DNA of 22,520 bases from Desulfovermiculus sp041686195 (GTDB lineage: Bacteria > Desulfobacterota > Desulfovibrionia > Desulfovibrionales > Desulfothermaceae): NCBI GenBank assembly GCA_041686195.1, contig JAWLEI010000048.1, forward strand, positions 1-22,520, written 5' to 3'. Shown here in pieces: positions 7,290-14,209 of the stretch (the stretch's first letter is position 1; each line of letters starts with the position of its first letter). The position numbers and the translations under genes were made by a program. A model generated the notes under the pieces. It was not told where the DNA came from and ran no database searches. It saw only the letters and a list, made by a program, of their open reading frames with translations.

Positions 7290-8281
7290 TGAGATACCAA
7301 CACCGCAAAACAGCCCTGCTCGTTCTGGGCGGCGCGATGCTCCTGCTCCTGCCGCCGGTGGCCCTGCTGGCCGGGCAAAGCTACTTCATCACCCTGTTTT
7401 GCAAGATTCTCATCTACGGCCTGGCCGCTGTCAGTCTCGATCTCCTCCTGGGGTACGGCGGCATGATCAGTCTTGGCCATGCCGCCTTTGTCGGCATTGG
7501 GGCCTATGTGGTAGGCGTTTTGTATGTCCACTCTTTTCAGATGGAGCCCTTGATCTCCTTTCCCTTTGTCCTGCCGGGCAGTGAAAACGGTCTCCTGGTT
7601 CTGCCCGCAGCTGTGGCTATCTCCGCGGTGTTCGCCCTGGTCATCGGCGCGCTCAGCCTGCGCACCAGAGGGATGCATTTCATCATGATCACCCTGGCCT
7701 TTGCCCAGATGCTCTACTACTTCTTCGTTTCCCTGGAAAAATACGGCGGCGACGACGGCCTGCCCTTGTACTCCCGCTCATCCGTGCCGGGTCTGGATCT
7801 GAACAACGATCTCCATTTCTACTATTTCTGCCTCGGCCTTTTGATGCTCTTTTTGTTTTTGGCCAAGAGACTGGTTGGTTCCCGCTTCGGCATCATGATC
7901 CGGGGAGCCAGCAACAATGAACGTCGTCTCAATGCCCTGGGGGTCAGCTCCTACAGATACAAGCTGGTCTGCTTTGTCATTGCCGGGGCGGGAGCCGGTC
8001 TGGCCGGTGGACTTTTGGCCAACCAGACGGAGTACGTCAGTCCCGGACTGATGCACTGGACCATGTCCGGCGAGCTCATGGTCATGGTCCTGCTCGGCGG
8101 TCTGGGAACGCTGTATGGACCCGTCCTGGGAGCTGTGGTGTTTCTCCTTTTGGAGGAATTTTTGGCCATGTACACGGCGCATTGGATGATCTACATGGGT
8201 CCATTTCTGGTGCTTGTGGTCCTTTTCGCCAAGCGGGGGCTGTTCGGCCTGATCACCGGGGAGGCCAAGGATCATGACTGA
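7289..8281 (+). CDS. livM: HAAT-type ABC transporter permease LivM
   Basis: The 330-residue membrane protein has the LivM pattern: an N-terminal hydrophobic helix, LLLGYGGMISLGHAAFVGIG near residues 51-70, ALSLRTRGMHFIMITLAFAQ near 121-140, MIRGASNNERRLNALGVSSY in the ATPase-contacting loop, and GGLGTLYGPVLGA near the C-terminus. It pairs with LivH to form the translocation path. Start and stop are both translationally coupled: the ATG overlaps the livH stop by one base, and the TGA at 8279-8281 lies 8 bases inside livG. Confidence 0.92.
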   Translation: MRYQHRKTALLVLGGAMLLLLPPVALLAGQSYFITLFCKILIYGLAAVSLDLLLGYGGMISLGHAAFVGIGAYVVGVLYVHSFQMEPLISFPFVLPGSENGLLVLPAAVAISAVFALVIGALSLRTRGMHFIMITLAFAQMLYYFFVSLEKYGGDDGLPLYSRSSVPGLDLNNDLHFYYFCLGLLMLFLFLAKRLVGSRFGIMIRGASNNERRLNALGVSSYRYKLVCFVIAGAGAGLAGGLLANQTEYVSPGLMHWTMSGELMVMVLLGGLGTLYGPVLGAVVFLLLEEFLAMYTAHWMIYMGPFLVLVVLFAKRGLFGLITGEAKDHD

Positions 8282-9023
8282 GCCGATCCTGGAAGTGGAA
8301 GGCCTCTGCAAGTCCTTCGGTGCCCTCCAGGCCACCCGGGATGTAAGCTTCACGGTCCAGCCTGGCCATATCCACGCCCTGATCGGTCCCAACGGGGCGG
8401 GCAAGACCACCCTGGTCAACCAGCTGACCGGGGACATCCTCCCGGACAGAGGGACCATTCTCTATCGATCCCGGGACATAACCCGCCTCAAGGTCCATAA
8501 AAGGGCCCGCTTGGGCATCGCCAGATCTTTTCAGGTCACCCACATATTTGAAAACCTCACCGTGGCCGAAAACATGGCCCTTTCCATCTGTGCCCATCAA
8601 GGACACAACTTCCGCTTTTGGCAAAAGATCTCTCAGAGTCCGGTAGTCCGGGAGCGGCTTTCTGCAGCCCTGGCTACGGTGGATGTGGAACGCAGAGCCG
8701 ACATGCCGGCCGGCTCCCTCTCGCATGGAGAGAAGCGCCAGCTGGAAGTGGGCATGGCCCTTACCGGCAACCCGGATCTGCTCATTCTGGATGAACCTAT
8801 GGCCGGCATGGGACCGGGCGGGACTGTGGAGCTCTCCAAGCTCATCCGCAACCTCAAGGGCAGCCTGACCATTCTTCTCGTGGAGCACGACATGGATGTG
8901 GTCTTTTTCCTGGCAGACAGGATCACCGTTCTGGATTACGGGGAGAATATCCTGACTGGTTCCTTGGAGGCGGTGCGACGAAACGAGCGGGTGCGGGATG
9001 CCTATCTCGGAGACAGCGACTGA
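8274..9023 (+). CDS. livG: HAAT-type ABC transporter ATPase LivG
   Basis: The 249-residue ATPase has Walker A GPNGAGKT at residues 38-45, the Q-loop region around ARSFQVTHIFENLTV, signature LSHGEKRQLEVGMAL (LSHGE in place of canonical LSGGQ, common in LivG), Walker B LLILDEPMAGMGP, and an H-loop in VEHDMDVVF. All catalytic residues for ATP hydrolysis are present. It energises uptake together with LivF. It overlaps livM by 8 bases and its TGA shares one base with the livF ATG. Confidence 0.93.
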   Translation: MTEPILEVEGLCKSFGALQATRDVSFTVQPGHIHALIGPNGAGKTTLVNQLTGDILPDRGTILYRSRDITRLKVHKRARLGIARSFQVTHIFENLTVAENMALSICAHQGHNFRFWQKISQSPVVRERLSAALATVDVERRADMPAGSLSHGEKRQLEVGMALTGNPDLLILDEPMAGMGPGGTVELSKLIRNLKGSLTILLVEHDMDVVFFLADRITVLDYGENILTGSLEAVRRNERVRDAYLGDSD

Positions 9024-9724
9024 TGCTCAAGGTCCAAGACATTGAAACCTTTTACGGCCAGAGCCAAGCCCTGTTCGGGGTCTGCCTTGATATCCAGGAG
9101 GCGGAGGTGGTGACTCTGCTGGGCCGGAACGGCATGGGCAAGAGCACCACCATCCGCTCCATTATGGGACTCACTCCGGTCAGTCAGGGCGTGATCTCCT
9201 TTAAAGGCCAACGCATCGAGGCCCTGCCCAGCTACCGCATCGCCCGTCTCGGCCTCGGCCTGGTTCCGGAAGGAAGGCAGATCTTTCCCAACCTCACTGT
9301 CCGCGAAAATCTGCTGGCCACAGCTGCCAACCACACCAAAAGAAATGATCCCTACACCATAGAAGACATCCTGGAGCTCTTTCCGCGGCTTCAGGAGAGG
9401 TTTCACAATTTCGGCAGCCAGATATCCGGCGGTGAGCAGCAGATGCTGGCCATAGGCCGGGCCTTGATGATCAACCCCCGGCTCCTCCTCCTGGACGAGG
9501 CCACTGAAGGCCTTGCCCCGCTGGTTCGCAAGGAGATCTGGCGGGCTCTGACCACGCTGAAGAGCAAAGGTCTGGCCATTCTGGTGGTGGACAAGAACCT
9601 CAAGGCGCTCCTGCACATCGCGCAGCGCCACTATATCATGGAGAAGGGTCAGGTGGTCTGGAGCGGACCCACCGAGACCTTGCGAGCCCGGCCTGATATT
9701 CAGTCCCGCTATCTGGGTGTGTGA
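9023..9724 (+). CDS. livF: HAAT-type ABC transporter ATPase LivF
   Basis: The 233-residue ATPase has Walker A GRNGMGKS at residues 34-41, GLVPEGRQIFPNLTV, signature ISGGEQQMLAIGRAL and Walker B LLLLDEATEGLAP. The switch position, usually VEQN in LivF proteins, reads VVDKN here; such variants occur in some HAAT transporters. It partners LivG under the LivHM channel. It is the last gene of the operon: a 235-base gap with no clear terminator follows before the next coding relic. In that gap a small direct repeat (AAAGACGAACG twice near 9769-9803) and a weak inverted repeat (TATCAA...TTGATA, 9873-9898) were seen. Confidence 0.92.
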   Translation: MLKVQDIETFYGQSQALFGVCLDIQEAEVVTLLGRNGMGKSTTIRSIMGLTPVSQGVISFKGQRIEALPSYRIARLGLGLVPEGRQIFPNLTVRENLLATAANHTKRNDPYTIEDILELFPRLQERFHNFGSQISGGEQQMLAIGRALMINPRLLLLDEATEGLAPLVRKEIWRALTTLKSKGLAILVVDKNLKALLHIAQRHYIMEKGQVVWSGPTETLRARPDIQSRYLGV

Positions 9725-9959
9725 GCAGAGATACAAACTTACCCGCTACCCACTAAAAGAGGAAAGACCAAAGACGAACGGGGACAGCAAAGACGAACGC
9801 TCCATGAAGCGGTTGGGCACATGAGAGAAATGCTGCTCTGACTCTGCCCCCCCCGGTGCTTAGGTGAGTGAGTATCAATTTTGTGGTACAAGTTGATATC
9901 TTTGCGCCTGGGACCTTTCGTCCCTTGTCACCCCAGAACAGTTTCTCTATACTCAACCC

Positions 9960-10168
9960 ATGAGCGACGAAATCCCCAATCCATACGACCTGCTCTTCAA
10001 AAGCGCATTTACCTGTACCGAGATCGTCACCGGTTTCATTGAGCACTATTTGCCGGAAGATGGAGGAGGTGGAGGCACAGCCTGGAGTTTGCAGACCTGT
10101 TCAACCTCTCGTCGGAGGACTTACGGCACTACGTTCCCAAATTTGAGCATCTGCTGCACGACATCTAG
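9960..10168 (+). pseudogene. Rpn-family (PD-(D/E)XK) nuclease, internally deleted
   Basis: The start MSDEIPNPYDLLFKSAF followed by EIVTGFIEHYLPED is the conserved N-terminus of Rpn recombination-promoting nucleases, once called transposase_31. After about 34 residues the frame is lost. In another frame FADLFNLSSEDLRHYVPKFE, then HLLHDI and a stop (10166-10168) follows, which matches a later conserved piece of the same family. The catalytic core between the two pieces is deleted, so this is a clear relic at the left edge of the second accessory island. Confidence 0.75.
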
Positions 10169-10364
10169 ATTATAACGTTCATCCGGCTCGAACTCTGTTT
10201 TCAGCTGAACATACCGGCTCTAGCAGCTGATTGAAAGGCTTATCGTCGTTGCATTTTTTGCAGACAGTGGTGCATTCGCCTTAGGAGCGGCCAATGATTT
10301 CAGCGATGATGCTTTAATCGGCGGCGCAATATTAGGAATAGTCGTCTTTTTCGTTTTTTGGGTT

Positions 10365-10733
10365 TTGAAGAGCATGTTCCTTCAACAATTCTTCCAGTCA
10401 TACGGGCTTGAGGCCTTTCTGGACAAGAGCGAACTCTCGCCAGGCGACAAGCTGCGCAAAGAGCTGGAGGGCAAGATCAAAGAGTCGCATTATTTTGTCC
10501 CGATTCTCACACCAGCGTATATGAGCTCATCATGGTGCTTGCGTGAGTTTGAAATCGCTGCCGAACATGATGTTACGATCATCCCAATAAAAACGACTGC
10601 GGACAGGCTGGTGGCTCCGCCAGACATGCGTGAGATCTTCAATGAAAAAGCCCATGAGCCCAAGTACCTTGATTTGACTTCAAGGGGCTATCTTGATGAG
10701 CTACGTCAACTGGTGGATAAAATGACTGCCTAA
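10365..10733 (+). CDS. TIR-domain protein, N-terminus atypical or truncated
   Basis: Numbered from the TTG at 10365, the 122 residues contain most of a TIR domain. SYGLEAFLDKSELSPGDKL (12-30) is the BB-loop region, then ESHYFVPILTPAYMSSSWC (40-58), where SxxWCxxE places the putative catalytic NADase Glu at 61, then TIIPIKT and a C-terminal helix. The first strand of a TIR (VFISY-like) is missing. The open frame actually extends back to 10224. Upstream it reads two hydrophobic stretches (IVVAFFADSGAFALGAA and LIGGAILGIVVFFVFWVL) with no good start codon, so the protein may be membrane-tethered through an unusual start or may be a fusion scar. Four bases separate it from the SLATT gene. TIR enzymes usually cleave NAD in antiphage defence; activity here is unproven. 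Confidence 0.75.
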   Translation: MKSMFLQQFFQSYGLEAFLDKSELSPGDKLRKELEGKIKESHYFVPILTPAYMSSSWCLREFEIAAEHDVTIIPIKTTADRLVAPPDMREIFNEKAHEPKYLDLTSRGYLDELRQLVDKMTA

Positions 10734-10737
10734 CAGC

Positions 10738-11226
10738 ATGAAACAAATCTCTGAACTGATCACCTTATATCGCATTGACATGAATTCAGAAGATTACATC
10801 TCCAAAAGAGTCGAAGACCAAATTCTTTGGTATGACCAAAAAAGCATGCATGCCCAATGGTGGTTTAAAAAGCTTCGTTTTTTTGAGATCGTGGCAGCTG
10901 GCAGCATTCCCATGTTTGCCGGCTTTGGCAAAGGGCAGCCCTGGACCGTCTTTATTGTCGGCATTCTTGGTGCATTCGTGGCCATTGTGGCGGCCATCCT
11001 GAGCCTTTACCAGTTTCAAGAAAACTGGATTGCTTACAGGACAACCTGTGAATCGCTCAAGCATGAGAAATATCTCTTCTTGACCAGGACTGAGCCCTAT
11101 CATGAAGATGGTGCCTTCGATCTGTTCGTGCAGAGAGTTGAAGGGCTCATCTCAAGGGAAAACAGCTCATGGTCCCAGTACTCACGAAAAGGGGCCGAAG
11201 CATCAAAGCCACAATCCCAATGCTAA
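10738..11226 (+). CDS. SLATT/DUF4231 two-helix membrane protein
   Basis: The 162-residue protein has a DUF4231 pattern: SEDYISKRVEDQILWYDQKS at residues 17-36, an amphipathic helix, a membrane hairpin at about 47-63 and 68-91 (IVGILGAFVAIVAAILSLYQ), and a cytoplasmic helix (NWIAYRTTCESLKHEKYLFL at 96-115) ending in RVEGLISRENSSW. SLATT-type proteins are thought to be membrane or pore effectors linked to nucleotide-signal defence systems. It directly follows the TIR gene (stop 10733, start 10738), implying co-expression. A later ATG (Met15) is closer to the usual family start. The last ~15 residues look less conserved. It appears intact. Confidence 0.8.
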   Translation: MKQISELITLYRIDMNSEDYISKRVEDQILWYDQKSMHAQWWFKKLRFFEIVAAGSIPMFAGFGKGQPWTVFIVGILGAFVAIVAAILSLYQFQENWIAYRTTCESLKHEKYLFLTRTEPYHEDGAFDLFVQRVEGLISRENSSWSQYSRKGAEASKPQSQC

Positions 11227-11500
11227 GTGCAGCTGTATAACACTCACAAGAAAATGGACCAGTTGTACCTATTGCCCCAGCTTCATGCCAAAATGTCCTA
11301 GAGCTTGACCAGGAAATATTAGTTTAGCACTTTGTTCAACTAAGTTGCGGTGTCCAATTCCAACTCAATGGAAGTGTGGTTTCATACGAGATGGGAGGTA
11401 GGACATGGGCCAACCCTAGGACAAAGTCTCCACCGTTTGGGACCGACCGGAGATACTGGCCACAGTTTTCCATCCCCGGCCTGATACAGGGCCTGCATGA

Positions 11501-11707
11501 GAAGGAGGTCAGGATCTGTTCATCCACGCGGAGTTCGATCATATCATCCCCATCAGCGATGCCAGAGCCCTGTACGAGGCCTGTCCATCCCAGGAGAAAA
11601 TCTTTGTGCAGATCCCCAGGGCCAATCACAACGACATCTTCATTCGTGACTTAAACGCCTGCATGCAGGCCGTCCGCAACCTGGCGGACGTGGTGACGAA
11701 GGGATGA
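11501..11707 (+). pseudogene. Alpha/beta-hydrolase C-terminal relic (copy B)
   Basis: The frame reads FIHAEFDHIIPISDARALYE, then ACPSQEKIFVQIPRANHNDI and ends VVTKG. This is the last third of an alpha/beta hydrolase, with the catalytic Asp (EFDHIIP) and His (NHND) elements. A stop (11498) and frame breaks lie just upstream. Faint matching peptide in another frame before 11500 suggests further decay by small deletions. It precedes the Mut7-C-like gene just as in copy A. Confidence 0.7.
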
Positions 11708-11968
11708 AGCCAGCCCATGCTCACAGTCCATGTCCGGCTCTACGAGGAGCTCAACCAGGTTCATCCCGCTTCTGAGCGCAAACGAACCGTAACTCGAACC
11801 CTGCCCCTGGGATCCAGGCTCAGCCGACTTCTGGATGCTCTGGGACTTTCTTCGGAGGCAATCGATCTGGCTCTGGTCCGGGTGTATGATCTTGGCTGTT
11901 TTTGTCTGCGCAGCAGATTGGCAGAGGAGCAGTTGCAGGAGGTTGTGTACCGGTTTCAGTTGGAGTGA
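11588..11968 (+). repeat. Segmental duplication, copy B (first block)
   Basis: This block is nearly identical to 2758-3141 and contains the hydrolase tail and the Mut7-C-like gene. Similarity stops immediately after the TGA of the latter. The matching DUF488 block resumes only at 12881-13002, so about 910 bases including VapBC separate the two blocks here, against 106 bases in copy A. Confidence 0.85.
11717..11968 (+). CDS. Mut7-C ubiquitin-like small protein, second copy
   Basis: 83 residues, nearly identical to the protein at 2887-3141. It differs at a few positions (for instance TVHV for IVHV, VHPAS for VLPAS) and lacks one residue in the VYDLGCFC segment. The reading frame is fully kept in both copies despite decay of the neighbours, which suggests recent duplication or some selection. 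The only 3-base gap preserves the frame. Function is unknown; beta-grasp fold inferred. Confidence 0.6.
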   Translation: MLTVHVRLYEELNQVHPASERKRTVTRTLPLGSRLSRLLDALGLSSEAIDLALVRVYDLGCFCLRSRLAEEQLQEVVYRFQLE

Positions 11969-12078
11969 GAAGTTAGGTTGAGCCCCATATGGTGAACAGG
12001 GAGATTGGTTCCTGAGCCGATAAGGAGATGGGAGCGACTATACAGGAAATGAGGTACCAACTCTTCTGAAAAGGGGGA

Positions 12079-12471
12079 TTATGAACGGATAATCATAATT
12101 CCATGCACATAATCAAAATGTTTGTCTTGGGAAAAAAGTTTATACCCATGCTGCAAAGCAGTGGCGGCAATCCATATGTCATTGGTCGGGATAGGAGTGC
12201 CGGCCTGTCTGAGACTGTTCAGGATAAAAGAATAGAAATCAGCAGTTTCTACATCTACGGAATGGAGGACTACTCGTGGCGAATCAAGAAAGATTTCCAG
12301 CTCTTCTCTGTTCTGCCTTTCCTTGCTGCCGGCTTTGAATCCTGAAAAAAGCTCGCCTAAGCTGATCGTTGATATGCCGATTCTCTCAATTCTACGCAAT
12401 ATATCTACAATATTTGGTTCGCCCTTCATAGCCAGGGAGTAGATGTTGGTATCTATCAGCACATTCTTCAT
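12079..12471 (-). CDS. vapC: VapC toxin (PIN-domain ribonuclease)
   Basis: From the ATG at 12471 the protein is 130 residues. The four PIN acidic residues are present: Asp7 in LIDTNIYS, Glu40 in LGELFSG, Asp98 in TNDIWIAA and Asp116 in SQDKHFDYV. It should be a Mg-dependent RNase inhibited by the VapB partner. I prefer ATG 12471 to the TTG two codons upstream because it overlaps the vapB stop as ATGA, the usual coupling. The gene appears intact and stands between two blocks of the duplicated segment, so it arrived after duplication or copy A lost it. Confidence 0.88.
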   Translation of the reverse strand: MKNVLIDTNIYSLAMKGEPNIVDILRRIERIGISTISLGELFSGFKAGSKERQNREELEIFLDSPRVVLHSVDVETADFYSFILNSLRQAGTPIPTNDIWIAATALQHGYKLFSQDKHFDYVHGIMIIRS

Positions 12472-12728
12472 GCCCAAAGTTCCTGGTCGATCTTCCTTTC
12501 CTGATCGATCTTATCGCTAATAGCATGAAATTCTTCCTCGCTCCAACGACCAAAGAGATGATCAAGATCAGTATGTTTTTTGGAAAATTGCTTTGTTTTC
12601 TCCAGGCCCAGCTCTTTCCTGATAACCTCTAAGATGAATTGATTTTTGCTCTTTCCCTGCCTGGATGCAGCTTGCTCCAGTTTGTCTTTCAGTTCCGGAT
12701 CTATGCCCCGAATGGTGATAGCCTGCAT
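12468..12728 (-). CDS. vapB: VapB antitoxin (FitA-like ribbon-helix-helix)
   Basis: This 86-residue protein starts MQAITIRGIDPELKDKLEQA, then ASRQGKSKNQFILEVIRKEL, a standard FitA/Arc-type ribbon-helix-helix. A C-terminal acidic arm that would occupy the VapC groove follows. A clear ribosome site (GGAGG) lies 7 bases before ATG 12728, and a likely operator lies 29-47 bases upstream. It is translated just ahead of vapC with a 4-base overlap. Antitoxin and toxin are both complete, so this is one of only two intact toxin-antitoxin pairs in the window. Confidence 0.88.
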   Translation of the reverse strand: MQAITIRGIDPELKDKLEQAASRQGKSKNQFILEVIRKELGLEKTKQFSKKHTDLDHLFGRWSEEEFHAISDKIDQERKIDQELWA

Positions 12729-12756
12729 AGAGTACCTCCAGAAAGCGATCTTTTTT

Positions 12757-12775
12757 TGATATCATTTTGGTATCA
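12757..12775. promoter_or_regulatory. Probable VapBC operator
   Basis: TGATATCATTTTGGTATCA is an inverted repeat (7-base arms, 6 of 7 matching, 5-base spacer) placed upstream of vapB. Ribbon-helix-helix antitoxins repress their own operons by binding such sites. The assignment rests on position and symmetry only. Confidence 0.5.
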
Positions 12776-12882
12776 GAAATTGCATACACCAGAGGATGTG
12801 TCAAGGATTGTTTTATCCTGTGCGTTCCGGGATCCCATGCAGGGATCAGGAGGCCAACAATGACAAAAGCTCTCTTCGATAT

Positions 12883-13023
12883 ATGACAGATCAGTCTCAG
12901 TTGTACACCATTGGCTATTCCCCCCACACGTTGAAGGGGTTTGTGGACTTGTTAAAGCGGTTCCGGGTGACCGCTCTGGCGGACGTCCGGTCCAAACCCT
13001 ATTTCCTGGGGCTTCGGCTCTGA
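12883..13023 (+). pseudogene. DUF488 gene fragment (copy B)
   Basis: The first 40 residues (MTDQSQLYTIGYSPHTLKGF onward to DVRSKPY) equal the intact protein at 3250-3843. The match then ends abruptly at base 13002 and the frame stops after six unrelated residues. The conserved Cys/His cluster is lost, so it cannot function. Bases 12881-13002 are the second duplicated block. Confidence 0.85.
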
Positions 13024-13070
13024 ACGTGGGACAGGCTGGATCTGCATTTTCTGATTTGCTGTTGGACTTA

Positions 13071-13099
13071 TTGACAACACTATTTATGTGTTGTAGTTT
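13071..13099 (+). promoter_or_regulatory. tumE promoter with overlapping inverted-repeat operator
   Basis: TTGACA (13071-13076) and TAGTTT (13094-13099) are 17 bases apart, a good sigma-70-type pair just upstream of the tumE ATG (13108). ACAACAC (13074-13080) and GTGTTGT (13088-13094) form a perfect 7-base inverted repeat with a 7-base centre covering the spacer. A repressor bound there would block the promoter; the HTH antitoxin TumA is the obvious candidate. Confidence 0.6.
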
Positions 13100-13107
13100 G
13101 TTTAGAC

Positions 13108-13392
13108 ATGGATGCTGAACTGCTGCTGCACGAGCGCCATCAAGTAAGCGAGGATTCTTTCGCGGAAGTTCGCATCTGGCGGGTCTCTTCTCCTGTGCGT
13201 GGCTCTACGCACGAATACAAATACAGCCTGGCCTATTTCGTAGCGGGCGAATGCGTGCTGCGATATGATAACGAGGCGGGCAAGGGGGATCACAGACATA
13301 TCCGTTCAAAAGAACATTCATATTCCTTTCATGATCCGGCACAGTGGATGACTGATTTCTGGTCGGATGTAGATAAATGGAGGCAGTCATGA
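13108..13392 (+). CDS. tumE: TumE-family toxin (DUF6516)
   Basis: The 94-residue protein carries the TumE/DUF6516 core: HEYKYSLAYFVAGECVLRYD at about residues 35-54, then NEAGKGDHRHIRSKEHSY, and a C-terminal FWSDVDKW. The GKGDHRH motif is the most conserved part. It is the toxin of a type II pair in which the HTH protein downstream is the antitoxin, an inverted order compared with most pairs. Its stop overlaps the next start (ATGA, 13389-13392). A promoter with an overlapping inverted repeat lies directly upstream, and the gene seems intact. Confidence 0.8.
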   Translation: MDAELLLHERHQVSEDSFAEVRIWRVSSPVRGSTHEYKYSLAYFVAGECVLRYDNEAGKGDHRHIRSKEHSYSFHDPAQWMTDFWSDVDKWRQS

Positions 13393-13730
13393 GCAAGGTT
13401 ACACTGTCCGTTTCTTCAAGGAAGGAAGTGACTGACCGCATACTTGCCGCTTTTCAGGGAAAGCAGCAGGGCGCTGTGATTTCATTTTCTTCCCCTGAAC
13501 TGCTTTGGCAGACTCTGACCAAAAAAAGATGGGCTCTGCTCAGGGCCATGGTTGGCCAGGGTCCTATGACTATCCGGGGATTGGCCCGGGAGGTAGGCAG
13601 AGATGTAAAGGCCGTGCATGGTGATGTGCATGCGCTTTTGAATGCTGGTATCGTTGACCGTACCGCGGAGGGCCGGGTGGTCTTCCCGTATGATGCAGTG
13701 CATGTGGATTTCGAGTTGAAGGCGGCTTAA
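13389..13730 (+). CDS. tumA: TumA antitoxin (HVO_A0114-type winged HTH)
   Basis: From ATG 13389 the protein is 113 residues. A ribosome site (GGAGG, 13379-13383) and the ATGA overlap with tumE favour this start over the ATG at 13377. The family order is visible: FSSPELLWQTLTKKRWALLR, then MTIRGLAREVGRDVKAVHGD (the helix-turn-helix) and GRVVFPYDAVHVDFELKAA at the end. It should neutralise TumE and bind the operon promoter. It appears complete. Confidence 0.82.
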   Translation: MSKVTLSVSSRKEVTDRILAAFQGKQQGAVISFSSPELLWQTLTKKRWALLRAMVGQGPMTIRGLAREVGRDVKAVHGDVHALLNAGIVDRTAEGRVVFPYDAVHVDFELKAA

Positions 13731-14209
13731 TGGCAGGGGAGATTTTGCCGGTCGCTGAGCATGCCATTCCGGTCCAACGATCCAATGTAATTCAGGTCGA
13801 TATCTACAGACAGTCTGGACAGGTTCAGTAAGACGAACGAGACAGGTTTGATTTGATTTGACATTATCGCAACATAAATAACAATTTTGGAGATTTCAAG
13901 GGAAACCTGACTGATTTGGTCCGGCAAAATTTCGATGCCCATGTATATATGGCCAACTGGGGAACCGCTGTGTTTATGATCAACCTGCCATTGGAAGCCA
14001 TTTCCACTTTTTTGATCGGCATTCACCAGGTCCAGTGCCTTTTGGAAAGCTTCTCGCCGATCCGAGCTTTTGACCGGAGAAAGGATGAGGACCTGACCAT
14101 CGGTTGTGACTTCGAAAGACATGTCTGCGTCAGCCCCCAAAAGGTCCAGGATGGGACGTTCGATAACCAGGGCCAGACTATTCCCCTGTTTGGTTAATTT
14201 TTTTATCAT
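13727..14209 (-). pseudogene. AbrB/MazE-type antitoxin with lost C-terminus
   Basis: Residues 1-67 (bases 14009-14209) start MIKKLTKQGNSLALVIERPI and continue LLGADADMSFEVTTDGQVLI, the swapped-hairpin AbrB DNA-binding fold, then a DRREAFQKALDLVNAD helix. A good ribosome site (GGAGG) precedes ATG 14209. After residue 67 the frame runs on for 93 unrelated residues through sequence that codes for a different gene on the other strand. The antitoxin thus lost its last few residues and its toxin partner. Its DNA-binding part could still be made. Confidence 0.65.
13862..13990 (+). pseudogene. Fragment of an uncharacterised conserved gene
   Basis: The plus-strand frame reads NNNFGDFKGNLTDLVRQNFD and AHVYMANWGTAVFMINLP. 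This resembles a conserved segment (GDFKG...YFDAHLYLANWGT...MLRLP) of an uncharacterised bacterial protein family I recall without a name. It is preceded by a stop (13859-13861) and ends where the AbrB relic on the other strand begins, near 13990-14009. Only ~40 residues remain, so it is a relic. Confidence 0.4.

Noticed and set aside
7778..8458. 226-codon minus-strand frame across livM and livG
   Set aside because: Antisense shadow of two intact transporter genes.
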